Origin: CAYYMH01 sp964472785
GTDB taxonomy: Bacteria; Zhuqueibacterota; Zhuqueibacteria; Thermofontimicrobiales; Thermofontimicrobiaceae
Direction: 5' to 3'
Assembly: GCA_964472785.1 (NCBI GenBank)
Contig: CAYYMH010000055.1
Span: 1 to 29,119, forward strand
DNA: 29,119 bases
The notes beneath the pieces are model-generated. The model searched no databases. It was not told where the DNA came from and saw only the letters and a list, made by a program, of their open reading frames with translations. A program made the position numbers and the translations under genes. Shown piece after piece: positions 1-8,635 of the stretch. Every line of letters begins with the position of its first letter. The first letter of the stretch is position 1.

Positions 1-384
1 CCTGGGGCTGGAGAAGGTCCCAAGGGTTTGGCTGTTCGCCAATTAAAGCGGTACGTGAGCTGGGTTTAGAACGTCGTGAGACAGTTCGGTCCCTATCTGT
101 TGTGGGCGTAGGATATTTGAGAGGAGCTGCTCGTAGTACGAGAGGACCCGAGTGGACGAACCTCTAGTGTACCAGTTGTCACTCCAGTGGCATAGCTGGG
201 TAGCTATGTTCGGAAGGGAAAAGCGCTGAAAGCATCTAAGTGCGAAGCCCACCTCAAGATTAGATATCCCTCCCGCCTTTGGCGGGACTAAAGGCTCCTT
301 AGAGAAGATAAGGTGATAGGCCACAGGTGTAAGTGTAGTAATACATTTAGCCGAGTGGTACTAATAAGCCGTGAGGCTTACTTC
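1..384 (+). rRNA. rrl: 23S rRNA, 3' end (partial)
   Basis: This is the 3' terminal part of a large-subunit rRNA; its 5' part lies outside the window. The conserved sarcin-ricin loop region is readable (AGTACGAGAGGACC near 136-149), as is the near-universal 3' end 'GGTACTAAT...CCGTGAGGCTTA' at about 356-380. The 3' boundary is set by analogy with the E. coli 23S terminus and may be off by a few bases. A small GC-rich hairpin (CCCGCC/GGCGGG around 272-287) falls in a known variable helix near the 3' end. Any protein reading frame over this stretch is spurious. Confidence 0.97.
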
Positions 385-464
385 CCGCCTCTTTGGCAGC
401 AGATGGTTAGTCGCTTACAATAAATTAAACGCTAAACTATCGTTTTCAATTTTTGAATTAAAAA

Positions 465-583
<119 letters not shown>

Positions 584-594
584 TTAATTTTAAG

Positions 595-629
595 AAAGCC
601 TCAGTTTTTGATATCTGGGGCTTTTTTTG
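595..629 (+). terminator. Rho-independent terminator of the rRNA operon
   Basis: A 10-bp stem (AAAGCCTCAG at 595-604 with CTGGGGCTTT at 615-624, one G-U pair) encloses a 10-nt loop and runs into seven T residues. It lies 11 nt after the 5S rRNA and closes the rRNA operon. Confidence 0.9.
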
Positions 630-719
630 TTTATTGTTTAGCCTTGACCGGATTGCGGGGTTTGGGAGTGGATGCAGAAATGTAAAGTTCTTTATGTTTT
701 GGGTAGAAAAATTAAAATA

Positions 720-880
720 CACAAATTTCCAAATATCAAATAAATTTCAAATTTGAATACTCAATTTCCAAAGTTTTCTAAAAGCGAAAAAAATCTTTGC
801 TGCTCAAAGTTACAGTTTTTGAGTTTTTGTTTTTGTGATTTATTTGTTGTTTGGGTTTTGGTATTTATTTTTTCAGTCAA
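720..880. repeat. Low-complexity imperfect inverted repeat
   Basis: The left arm (about 720-765) is built of variants of 'CAAAT' and 'TTCCAAAT'. The right arm (about 818-870) is built of 'GTTTTTG' and 'ATTTATTTGTT'. Read as reverse complement, the right arm resembles the left (both include CAAATAAAT). About 50 bp of ordinary sequence lies between them. The pairing is imperfect and was judged by eye. Confidence 0.4.
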
Positions 881-887
881 GCCGGGT

Positions 888-912
888 TAGGTCGTTGCCG
901 AAGATTAATTTT
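888..912 (+). repeat. Degenerate second copy of the 5S rRNA 3' tail
   Basis: Positions 888-912 match 567-591 (last bases of 5S helix I plus spacer) at 22 of 25 bases. The first 13 (TAGGTCGTTGCCG) are identical, then three substitutions, then ATTAATTTT is identical. The rest of the 5S is not present upstream of this copy. It looks like the scar of a duplication or of a deletion between tandem 5S genes; this is inference. Confidence 0.6.
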
Positions 913-1463
913 TTCTAACTTCACCGATTTTAAAAAAACATAAAAATTGCTTTTCTATTAATTTTCCTATTATAGTTATGGACTTATCTATACTTAAACG
1001 GCGATAGTTCATGTTTGGCTTGTAAAGATGAATTACTTTCTAAGTATTTTGTTCAAGAGTCTAATATTTTTAATAGTCTTTGGTCAAACTTTATGATTTA
1101 TATGTTTCGCTTTTAGATTTCCACTGGTCATAATCCAGAGGCTGCCGACAAATGTGCTACTGATCTCGTTACATTCTTTCTGAATCGCATATCCGCCTTT
1201 CCTTCGAATCTCACAAAGACATCAAAGGTTAATTGCAATTGCGCGTTTATCGAATTATTTAAACATAATACATTTTTGAAAGTGAAAAACTAATTCAGAA
1301 TGAAAATATGTTTTTCGCGTTTAACTTAATATATTTACAAGAGTTATTCTTTATTTTAACAAATTGCTGAAAGCACTTAAAACCAACTAATTTTGCTTGC
1401 TTTTTATTAAAAATTCATTATCTTAAAATGAGAATTATAAAACAATTCCATGAGGCACATTGA

Positions 1464-1492
1464 TTGACACTATCCCACCAGACTGATGTGAT
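1464..1492 (+). promoter_or_regulatory. Candidate sigma70-type promoter of the beta-helix gene
   Basis: A consensus -35 (TTGACA, 1464-1469) is followed after 17 bp by a 4/6 -10 (TGTGAT, 1487-1492). It would give a leader of about 80 nt before the ATG at 1577. The -35 is perfect but the -10 is weak, so this is tentative. Confidence 0.35.
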
Positions 1493-1576
1493 TATTCGAA
1501 CGATTCTTTTTACAGCTTCGTGCTTTGAGAATTAAACAATAAAAAATTATTTTATTAGCTAAAAGGAGGAAATAAA

Positions 1577-4333
1577 ATGAAGAACCGACCAGCTATTCGT
1601 TCTTTTTTGATCGTTACTTCCATTATTATGACGATCTTGCCAGTTGCTTTGTTCTCTAATACGTTTATTGTTACCAATACAATGGATTCAGGTTTAGGAA
1701 CATTGAGGGATGCGCTCCAAAATGCAAACAATAATGTAGGTCCCGACACCATCATCTTTAATATTCCTGAAGCGAATTTAAATTTCGATCCAACGCTTGG
1801 CGTATGGACGATAGAACCGGATAGTGCTTTGCCGCAGTTAACAGACAACGGCACGTTTATCGACGGAAAAAGCCAGGCAGTATTTATCGGAACAGATACA
1901 AATCCCCAGAGACCGGAAATTGAAATCAGCGGCGAGAATGCCGGGTCGGCGGATGGTTTTTACATTTTATCTGCCAAAAACATCATTGACGGTTTAGTCG
2001 TTAATCGATTTGAGAGGTTTGGTATTCATATTATGTTTAGTGACGCCAGAGAAAATGTTGTTCGCGGCAACTATATCGGAACGGATGTGACCGGAACAGA
2101 AGATCAGGGAAATGGATTCAGTGGCATTATTATTTATAACGGAGCGAAAAAGAATGTGATTGGCGGAAACCGTCTTGATGATCGAAATATAATATCCGGA
2201 AATGGCTGGAGTGGCGTTGAAATTCAGTCGTATGACGCGGATAGTAACATTGTCATCGGCAACTACATTGGTACGGATGTCACTGGAACGCAGGCTCTTG
2301 GAAATGATATGATTGGTATAAATATTTGGAGCTTCGCGAAATCTAATATTATCGGAGGCACAACACCCGGGGAACGGAATGTGATTTCCGGGAATCAATG
2401 GAGCGGTATTTCATTGGTCTTGTCCGATTCGAATCGCGTCTTTGGAAATTATATTGGCACGAGCAGTGACGCACGTGCAGCTCTTCCCAATGGACATAGC
2501 GGGATAGGTATCAGTGGAAGTTACAATATTATTGGTGGATTAGCAACCGGTGAGGCTAATTTAATTTCCGGAAATGATGAAAATGGTGTGGTTGTCGCTG
2601 TAGGGGCATATAATTCCATATCAGGAAATTTTATCGGAACGGATGTCAATGGTAATTTACCACTGCCCAATGAAGTAAACGGTATCAGACTTCATACAGG
2701 TGCAAAAAACAACACAGTCGGCCCTCAAAATAGCATTAAGTTTAATATTTTGGATGGTGTTCGAGTAGAACACGATTCCACTCTTTTTAATACAATAACC
2801 CAAAACATGATTTCCGGAAATGGTGGATTGGGTATCAACAATGTTGATGGAGGAAACGGAGAATTACCGCGCCCTGAAATAGTAAATGTTACTTTGGATG
2901 CGATTGCCGGCACTGCGCCACCAAATAGTATTGTTGAGATTTTCTCTGATCCGTCAGGTCAAGGATTAATTTTTGATGGCTCATTCAGTGCAGATGCTTT
3001 AGGTGATTTCGCTGAGTTCATTTCTTTGACCGGTCCAAATGTAACCGCAACGGCAACTGATGCCAACGGTAATACGTCAGAATTCAGTGAGCCGGAAGTG
3101 TTATTAAATTCCTATGATGTATCCGGTAATGTGCTCTATTATTTCAATGCACATCCAATTCAAGGTGCATATTTATTTTTGGCGAGCGATACTGCCGTTA
3201 CGGATGTTGATGGAAATTACGCTTTTGTGGAAGCGCCTCAGGGAAGCTACAGTTTGAGAGCTGAGCATTCCGGCAACATTGGTGACGCTATCTCTGCCTT
3301 TGATGCGTCGATGATTTTGAGACATGTTGTCAGCCTGATCGCTCTCACTCCGAAACAGATGATCGCTGCGGATGTTTCCAATAATGGAAGTGTATCTGCC
3401 TTTGACGCTTCTCATGTTTTGAGATATGTAGTGGGTATGATTTCCGAATTTCCGATTGGCGCGGACTGGAAATTTGTCCCTGCAAATTCGTTGATCGATA
3501 ATACAAACTGGAATGCTGCCCCGGCAGAAATCGTCTTTGATCCGTTAGATACAGATTACACCGATCAAAATTTTCACGGGATCATATATGGTGATGTGTC
3601 AGGAAATTGGTCAAATACAAATTTAGCCAAACAGTCCGCCGGTCAGGCACGTGTCGAATTTGGTGCTGTTGAATTTGTCACTAAAAACCATTTTAAAATT
3701 CCGGTCAACATCAGTGTAAACAGTGAACTGTTTTCTGTTGAAACGAAAATTAATTTTGACGATGATCAGTTCAGATTGAAGAGATTGATACAGGCAGGTG
3801 AAGCCTCTAATTTTCAATTGCTATATCATCAAAAATCAGGCGAAATAAATGTTGCTATGGCATCTGCAGAACCCTTAACCGGTGAAGCGGTTTTGTTTGA
3901 ATTGGAATTTGAATCTTCAGTAAAAAATTTACAAGTTCCAATCGATCTGGAAATTCTATCATTCGAGGGGAACGAAGGGCAAATCAAGGTACAGGTTGAC
4001 CGCACCCAATTGGACGTTCGTTCGATGCTGCCGAAGACGCATGTGTTGGAACAAAACGCACCGAATCCGTTCAATGCTTCCACAACCATTCGCTATCAAC
4101 TGGCAGAGCCAGCGCAGGTTGAAATCGTGATTTTTGATGTGACTGGAAAACAGGTGATGCAATTTAATCCGGGACAAAAATCCGCCGGTTATCATTCCTG
4201 TTTATGGGACGGAATGAATCAGGCTGTAACTTTGGTGAGCTCGGGATTGTATTTATATGAAATTAAAGCGCAATTTGAAAATGAGAATGTTCCTCCATTT
4301 GTTGGCGTGAAAAAAATGATTATCATGAAATAA
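1577..4333 (+). CDS. Secreted beta-helix protein with dockerin, cohesin-like and sorting domains
   Basis: A 918-residue exported protein. An N-terminal signal peptide (about 1-27) is followed by a right-handed parallel beta-helix (about 135-430). This is built from repeats of 60-64 residues, each with a G-N-Y/F-I-G-T block (164, 228, 290, 350) and an I-S-G-N block (206, 270, 330, 411). Then come a carboxypeptidase-regulatory-like beta domain (about 512-565) and a dockerin type I-like pair. The dockerin repeats both read S-A-F-D-A-S (572-577, 607-612), the second preceded by D-V-S-N-N-G. A cohesin-like beta domain (about 690-800) follows, and a FlgD-like/T9SS-type sorting tail starts at N-A-P-N-P-F-N (827-833). 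The strong AAGGAGG at 1563-1569 sits 7 nt before the ATG. Domain calls are from motif reading; the substrate is unknown, and a polysaccharide- or surface-binding role is inferred. A D-lyxose isomerase gene follows 12 nt downstream. Confidence 0.85.
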   Translation: MKNRPAIRSFLIVTSIIMTILPVALFSNTFIVTNTMDSGLGTLRDALQNANNNVGPDTIIFNIPEANLNFDPTLGVWTIEPDSALPQLTDNGTFIDGKSQAVFIGTDTNPQRPEIEISGENAGSADGFYILSAKNIIDGLVVNRFERFGIHIMFSDARENVVRGNYIGTDVTGTEDQGNGFSGIIIYNGAKKNVIGGNRLDDRNIISGNGWSGVEIQSYDADSNIVIGNYIGTDVTGTQALGNDMIGINIWSFAKSNIIGGTTPGERNVISGNQWSGISLVLSDSNRVFGNYIGTSSDARAALPNGHSGIGISGSYNIIGGLATGEANLISGNDENGVVVAVGAYNSISGNFIGTDVNGNLPLPNEVNGIRLHTGAKNNTVGPQNSIKFNILDGVRVEHDSTLFNTITQNMISGNGGLGINNVDGGNGELPRPEIVNVTLDAIAGTAPPNSIVEIFSDPSGQGLIFDGSFSADALGDFAEFISLTGPNVTATATDANGNTSEFSEPEVLLNSYDVSGNVLYYFNAHPIQGAYLFLASDTAVTDVDGNYAFVEAPQGSYSLRAEHSGNIGDAISAFDASMILRHVVSLIALTPKQMIAADVSNNGSVSAFDASHVLRYVVGMISEFPIGADWKFVPANSLIDNTNWNAAPAEIVFDPLDTDYTDQNFHGIIYGDVSGNWSNTNLAKQSAGQARVEFGAVEFVTKNHFKIPVNISVNSELFSVETKINFDDDQFRLKRLIQAGEASNFQLLYHQKSGEINVAMASAEPLTGEAVLFELEFESSVKNLQVPIDLEILSFEGNEGQIKVQVDRTQLDVRSMLPKTHVLEQNAPNPFNASTTIRYQLAEPAQVEIVIFDVTGKQVMQFNPGQKSAGYHSCLWDGMNQAVTLVSSGLYLYEIKAQFENENVPPFVGVKKMIIMK

Positions 4334-4345
4334 AATGAGTACTGC

Positions 4346-5032
4346 ATGAAACGTTCTGACATTAACGCATTACAACAGGAGGCTGTTGATTTTTTCCGGG
4401 AGCAAAATTTTTACCTGCCACAATGGGCATACTGGACGAAGCAACAGTGGCGCAAAAACCGGGAACAGGCGGAGGAAATTTTTCAAAATGGTTTAGGCTG
4501 GGATGTGACCGACTTCGGTTCCGGAGATTTTTACAAAACAGGACTGTTGCTTTTTACATTGCGCAATGGTCATATTAACAAACCGGAGTACAAGACCTAT
4601 TGCGAAAAAATCATGATCGTTCGGGAGGAGCAGGTGACGCCGTGGCATTTTCACTGGAATAAAACCGAGGATATCATCAATCGCGGTGGTGGGAATCTTG
4701 TGATTGAATTGGCTAATGCGACCGCAGATGAACAATTAGCGGACACATCGGTTCATGTCCAAATAGACGGATTAACAAAACAAGTAGATGCACGTGGAAA
4801 AGCCGTCCTCAAACCCGGGGAGAGTATCTGTCTGCAGGCGTATCTGTACCATCAATTTTACGGAGAAGCCGGCAGAGGAACCGTTTTGGTGGGTGAAGTA
4901 TCCAAAGTGAATGACGATCAAAAAGACAACCGTTTTTTAAGCGCGCCCCGTTTCCCGGAAATTATCGAAGATGAGCCACCGCTGTACTATTTGTGCAACG
5001 AATATTTGTTTGATGTAAATACTGATAATTGA
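4346..5032 (+). CDS. D-lyxose isomerase (cupin-type sugar isomerase)
   Basis: A 228-residue cytoplasmic protein of the D-lyxose isomerase family (former DUF1498). These metal-dependent cupins interconvert D-lyxose/D-xylulose and often D-mannose/D-fructose. The metal-binding set is visible: H101-x-H103, E108 in the segment W-H-F-H-W-N-K-T-E-D, and a later histidine (H169, Y-L-Y-H-Q-F-Y-G-E). Length and order match the family. It starts 12 nt after the beta-helix gene and has no clear ribosome binding site of its own, which suggests co-transcription and translational coupling. A link between a secreted beta-helix protein and pentose/mannose metabolism is plausible but inferred. It converges on the GHL10 gene with a 24-nt gap and no obvious terminator. 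Confidence 0.87.
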   Translation: MKRSDINALQQEAVDFFREQNFYLPQWAYWTKQQWRKNREQAEEIFQNGLGWDVTDFGSGDFYKTGLLLFTLRNGHINKPEYKTYCEKIMIVREEQVTPWHFHWNKTEDIINRGGGNLVIELANATADEQLADTSVHVQIDGLTKQVDARGKAVLKPGESICLQAYLYHQFYGEAGRGTVLVGEVSKVNDDQKDNRFLSAPRFPEIIEDEPPLYYLCNEYLFDVNTDN

Positions 5033-5056
5033 ATTCGGTTACCAAATTATCCAAAT

Positions 5057-6949
5057 TTATCGGATCAAAATGAACTTTCGGGTTGATGTCCGGTTTCCGA
5101 CTTGTAACCGATACAAATAAATACCGCTTGCCAGATGGTCAGCGTGATAGATTATCTCATGCCGTCCGGCTGATCTGATTTCGTTGGCGACAACCTCGAT
5201 CATCCGTCCGTTGACATCGAAAATTTTTATGTTGATTTGTGATCTTTTTGAAATCACAAACGAGATAATCGTCGAATTATTAAACGGATTGGGATAGTTC
5301 TGATAGAGCACAAAATCCAAAGGTTTACTCTGATTTACATATTCGGGTTCGGCAACTCTGGTCACGATCACATCCGGCGACAGTTTCCGGTTGATCATGA
5401 TCATGGCGGCATCAGCCACCACAAATTGCCCTGCCGGAACGCCACTGTTATCCAATTTCAATACGTTATGTCTGCCTTTGTTCAAATAGACAGATTTCAG
5501 CGGCTGCCAGCCTTTGTTGTAATAATTGGTTTGATCAACCAAAACAGTGAATGAATCCGACTCCGAATAGACCGTAAAAGGAGCCTGAGTTGTCGCTAAC
5601 GGTCCGGTGAAGACGTAGGCAAAAACATCGAACCAGGCGCTAAATGGCACATCAAAATAATAATGAATCGCCGCATATTCCGAGTCTTTTTTTATCAGCA
5701 CATTGGGCTTGAAGCCCGAGATATTCGATCGATCCCACTCACCGAAAATTTCAGCACCCTCATCGTCTTCATTGACAATGGTCGCTTTGGCACGCCAGAT
5801 GTTACCGCTTCGGTGGGGGAGAAGGGCTGGTTCTGAGTAATAAGTGGATTTCAGCGTGTCGCCCAAAAAATCGTTATCATCTCGCAAACCTTCATAAAAA
5901 AAGAACGCCTCGCCAAATACATTCCGGTCGCGATTTGCCTGAATTGAGTTGAGAAAGAATGCCGGCGAAATCGTATAGCCACCTACTTTGATCAGCATGC
6001 CCGAGAAAAAGATATCTCTTTTGCCAGACGGGATAAAACTCAATGATTGATTCAGCTCGTAAAAATAATCCGAATAATTGTACCGATACACCTGCGGGAT
6101 AATATTATCCACAATATCTTGTTCCACCCACGTTTTCGAATCTTGCAGATATTCCTGATACGACCAGGGATAAACACTGGGGCTGGAGGAAAAAATAACA
6201 TGCGGCGCGCGAATCTTGATCGAATCTCTTGTGTGGCTGTTAAATTCACTCAACTTATCTGCACGCCAGCGCATCCAGTCCGGATTTCTGTAATTGTTTG
6301 GCGGATTATTACCGTTGTGTTCGTTTTGATAAATCGAACGGGTCACCAGATCGTAGCCGCCCTCCACGGGCATGGCAGGAATGCGATCGGAAAATTCGAT
6401 ACCATCAACATCATAATTATCCACAATTTCGGTCACGAGGGAGATGATGAATTCCTGCACTTCCGGATTGATGGCGGACATCCAGTCAAAACCATTTTTG
6501 ACAACCAGTTCACCGGCGTTATTTTCCAGTGCCCAGGTGGGGAATCGCTGCAGAATATGCCCGCCGTTCTGTGAGTAAGAAGGAGAGAAGCCCATTTCAA
6601 ACCAGGGAAAAACTTCTATCCCGTTGCGGTGCGCCTCGATAATGACGCGCTCCAGCGGATCCCGCCCTCTGGCGAATAAGGGATACATCGCTTTACCGAA
6701 TAAATTCTCCATCACCGCACTGGGATAAAGCGTATAAACACCATCTGTTTGGTGCCCGTTCCAGACAACCGTTAAAATAGTATTGATGCCAATTTTGGAC
6801 AGATAATCCATGGCTTCAGCAATATTTTGATCGGAAAACAGCACATCGCTGTCCACATTGGTTAGTTTAACCGCCCGAAATTCCACGGGGTGCTGTGCTG
6901 CGATTGTGGTTGTGATTAAAAACATAAAACTGATAAAAATATTCTTCAT
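5057..6949 (-). CDS. Secreted GHL10-family glycoside hydrolase with golvesin-like domain and sorting tail
   Basis: A 630-residue exported protein with a signal peptide at about 1-18. A GHL10/YngK-like (DUF187) TIM-barrel domain fills about 22-375: F-R-A-V-K-L-T-N-V-D near 24-33, R-D-P-L-E near 96-100, P-W-F-E at 115-118, V-D-G-I-E-F-S-D at 181-188. It continues with a golvesin/xly-like beta domain (about 385-520, ending V-V-A-D-A-A-M-I) and a T9SS/FlgD-like tail starting at N-Y-P-N-P-F-N (551-557). The family is thought to act on glycans; the substrate cannot be read here. A shorter lipoprotein paralogue lies at 26850-27992. The upstream ribosome binding site is weak. It is 44 nt from the DUF5009 gene on the same strand, so they may be co-transcribed. 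Confidence 0.88.
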   Translation of the reverse strand: MKNIFISFMFLITTTIAAQHPVEFRAVKLTNVDSDVLFSDQNIAEAMDYLSKIGINTILTVVWNGHQTDGVYTLYPSAVMENLFGKAMYPLFARGRDPLERVIIEAHRNGIEVFPWFEMGFSPSYSQNGGHILQRFPTWALENNAGELVVKNGFDWMSAINPEVQEFIISLVTEIVDNYDVDGIEFSDRIPAMPVEGGYDLVTRSIYQNEHNGNNPPNNYRNPDWMRWRADKLSEFNSHTRDSIKIRAPHVIFSSSPSVYPWSYQEYLQDSKTWVEQDIVDNIIPQVYRYNYSDYFYELNQSLSFIPSGKRDIFFSGMLIKVGGYTISPAFFLNSIQANRDRNVFGEAFFFYEGLRDDNDFLGDTLKSTYYSEPALLPHRSGNIWRAKATIVNEDDEGAEIFGEWDRSNISGFKPNVLIKKDSEYAAIHYYFDVPFSAWFDVFAYVFTGPLATTQAPFTVYSESDSFTVLVDQTNYYNKGWQPLKSVYLNKGRHNVLKLDNSGVPAGQFVVADAAMIMINRKLSPDVIVTRVAEPEYVNQSKPLDFVLYQNYPNPFNNSTIISFVISKRSQINIKIFDVNGRMIEVVANEIRSAGRHEIIYHADHLASGIYLYRLQVGNRTSTRKFILIR

Positions 6950-6993
6950 CTGATTTTCACCCGAAAGTTTTAGATTTTCTACATGTCAAAAAT

Positions 6994-8418
6994 TTATGTT
7001 CTCCAAAATATTTTTTTCTTTGTAAAAAACCGAACGATCAGCGCCACAATAATTGTATAAATCAGTCCGCGTAAAAATCCGATCCAGGGATTTTGAGTGA
7101 TCGACAAAATTGAATTCTCAAGTCCGGTCAGCGCCAGAACAGGCCAAATAAAATTGGCAAAACCGACATAAGCGATCATCGGATTTTTACCGTTATCAAT
7201 GAGCAACTGAAATAACTTCTTTTTGTTCAAAATATCAATCAGGATGGTAAAAGCCATCAGCAAAAATATTGACAGACCGGTTGTGATAAAATAATAACTT
7301 AACGTCGGATGGTCTTTTTTAATACCGCCTTCGAAAGGTTCAAAAAAGAGCCCTAAGATCAGCCAATAAGCACCCCATTGAAAAATGGTTTTCAGTAATT
7401 TATCGTTTTCACTTTCCGGATTTTTTAAAAGCCAAAGACCGGCAAAAACAAGAATTAAATCTAAGAGCGTTGTTTGCCAAAGTAATCGAGTTTGCAAACC
7501 GGCCAGTTGTCCAAACATAAACAATATCAAAATAATTAAAATGGAAATGTATCTTTTTTGTGACCACTGAGTTTGGGAGTTGGTTTCGTATTTTTCAGTT
7601 TTAAGCCACTGATAAATTTGATCTCCGATAATGGTTCCGGGAATCACGATGAAAAGATATTGCAAATAATAAAATTTATAAATCCAGGGAATCGGTGAGA
7701 AATCCCAAAGCCACTGAACCCAACTTTGTTCCGTATGGGCAACGCGACAGGCGAATAAAATGCCCAGAATACCCAGCCGCAGCAACAAGCGATTTCGGGT
7801 AAACAACCAAATCAAGGAACCGAACACTGCCATATTGGTCAGCATGACAATAATAATATCGCTTCTACTGAGAGAAAATCCGCTGCCATCCGGGTATTTT
7901 AATAATGCTAAAATGATGACTGCGCCAGCCCATCCAAAGATTTTGAGTGACCATTTCAATCTGCTTGACCAACCTTTTGGTGAGCGGGTAAAAAGCAAAA
8001 ACATCCAGCCAAAACCCAGCAGAGCAATCAGCCAGTGCTCAGTTTCGGGACTCGGGTTCAGCACATGAGCTCTGACATGTTTCAAAAAGATAGCAAAAAA
8101 ACCGAGCAAAAATCCGCGTTCGAAAATATGGAGAATGATGTTGCGTTTCGATTGTCCTTTTTCGAGGCGTCTGGATAAAGCCAAAGGGATAGCGGCGCCA
8201 AGGGCAAATAAGAAGAAAGGAAAAACCATATCCACCCAGGTTAATCCCGGTAGATTGGGATTAAATTGATGCTCCGGAGGCGGCAATTGAGCATGATACA
8301 TCCATGCCGGTAAAACGCCGTAAGGAATAACGCCGGATAAAACCATCGTTAAGATGGCAAAACCACGTAGTGCGTCCAAGCCGTCGGCTCGTTTTTGATT
8401 GGTGTCTAATTTATTCAT
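6994..8418 (-). CDS. HGSNAT-like / DUF5009 multi-pass membrane acyltransferase
   Basis: A 474-residue integral membrane protein with about 10-12 hydrophobic segments. The family signatures are D-A-L-R-G-F-A-I near residues 14-21, then T-W-V-D-M-V-F-P-F-F-L-F-A-L-G-A near 60-75. These match bacterial relatives of heparan-alpha-glucosaminide N-acetyltransferase (DUF5009/DUF1624 type), believed to pass acetyl groups across the membrane to sugars. Catalytic activity in this bacterium is inferred. The gene shares a strand with the secreted GHL10 hydrolase 44 nt downstream, which would fit modification or uptake of an amino sugar. The start ATG at 8418 lies just after a run of short direct repeats. 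Confidence 0.82.
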   Translation of the reverse strand: MNKLDTNQKRADGLDALRGFAILTMVLSGVIPYGVLPAWMYHAQLPPPEHQFNPNLPGLTWVDMVFPFFLFALGAAIPLALSRRLEKGQSKRNIILHIFERGFLLGFFAIFLKHVRAHVLNPSPETEHWLIALLGFGWMFLLFTRSPKGWSSRLKWSLKIFGWAGAVIILALLKYPDGSGFSLSRSDIIIVMLTNMAVFGSLIWLFTRNRLLLRLGILGILFACRVAHTEQSWVQWLWDFSPIPWIYKFYYLQYLFIVIPGTIIGDQIYQWLKTEKYETNSQTQWSQKRYISILIILILFMFGQLAGLQTRLLWQTTLLDLILVFAGLWLLKNPESENDKLLKTIFQWGAYWLILGLFFEPFEGGIKKDHPTLSYYFITTGLSIFLLMAFTILIDILNKKKLFQLLIDNGKNPMIAYVGFANFIWPVLALTGLENSILSITQNPWIGFLRGLIYTIIVALIVRFFTKKKIFWRT

Positions 8419-8432
8419 AACTTTTTTTGACG

Positions 8433-8468
8433 GGATTTACAGGATGTACAGGATGTACAGGATTTCAC
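8433..8468. repeat. Four tandem 9-bp direct repeats
   Basis: Four consecutive 9-mers, GGATTTACA, GGATGTACA, GGATGTACA and GGATTTCAC, lie just upstream of the membrane acyltransferase start. The unit differs from the one at 8526-8560 but has the same period. Confidence 0.8.
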
Positions 8469-8525
8469 TGTTCTATTACACCCAAAAACCTTGTTATTTT
8501 AACAAAATTTCAGATCAATTTTTTT

Positions 8526-8602
8526 AATCCGTGCAAATCCGTTTAATCCGTGTCATCCGCGTTCTATTTTGGTTGCGGCTTTGCTGCGTTAGGTCAATCC
8601 GT
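8526..8602. repeat. Degenerate ATCCGT repeat block
   Basis: ATCCGT or ATCCGC recurs at 8527, 8537, 8546 and 8555 (9-10 bp spacing), and again at 8597 after a GC-richer stretch (about 8571-8594, GGTTGCGGCT...CTGCGTTAGG). It sits in the 217-bp gap between the acyltransferase start and the hydantoinase stop. Similar ATCCGTG-rich blocks are familiar to me from intergenic DNA of environmental bacteria, but their function is unknown to me. Confidence 0.7.
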
Positions 8603-8635
8603 GGCTGAAAAAAATATATCCAAAACATCCAGAAA

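Larger units (their letters stand above)
631..1576. other. Gene-poor spacer after the rRNA operon
   Basis: This is nearly 950 bp of AT-rich DNA between the rRNA terminator and the beta-helix gene. It contains a low-complexity inverted-repeat zone (about 720-880), the 5S-tail copy at 888-912, and a candidate promoter for the downstream gene near 1464-1492. On the minus strand around 1090-1215 there is an open, coding-like stretch of about 35 codons with no recognisable product and no start with a ribosome binding site; it may be a gene remnant. I found no tRNA and no convincing small gene. Confidence 0.6.

Noticed and set aside
8433..8602. CRISPR array
   Set aside because: The repeat unit is 9-10 bp with no spacers; not CRISPR.
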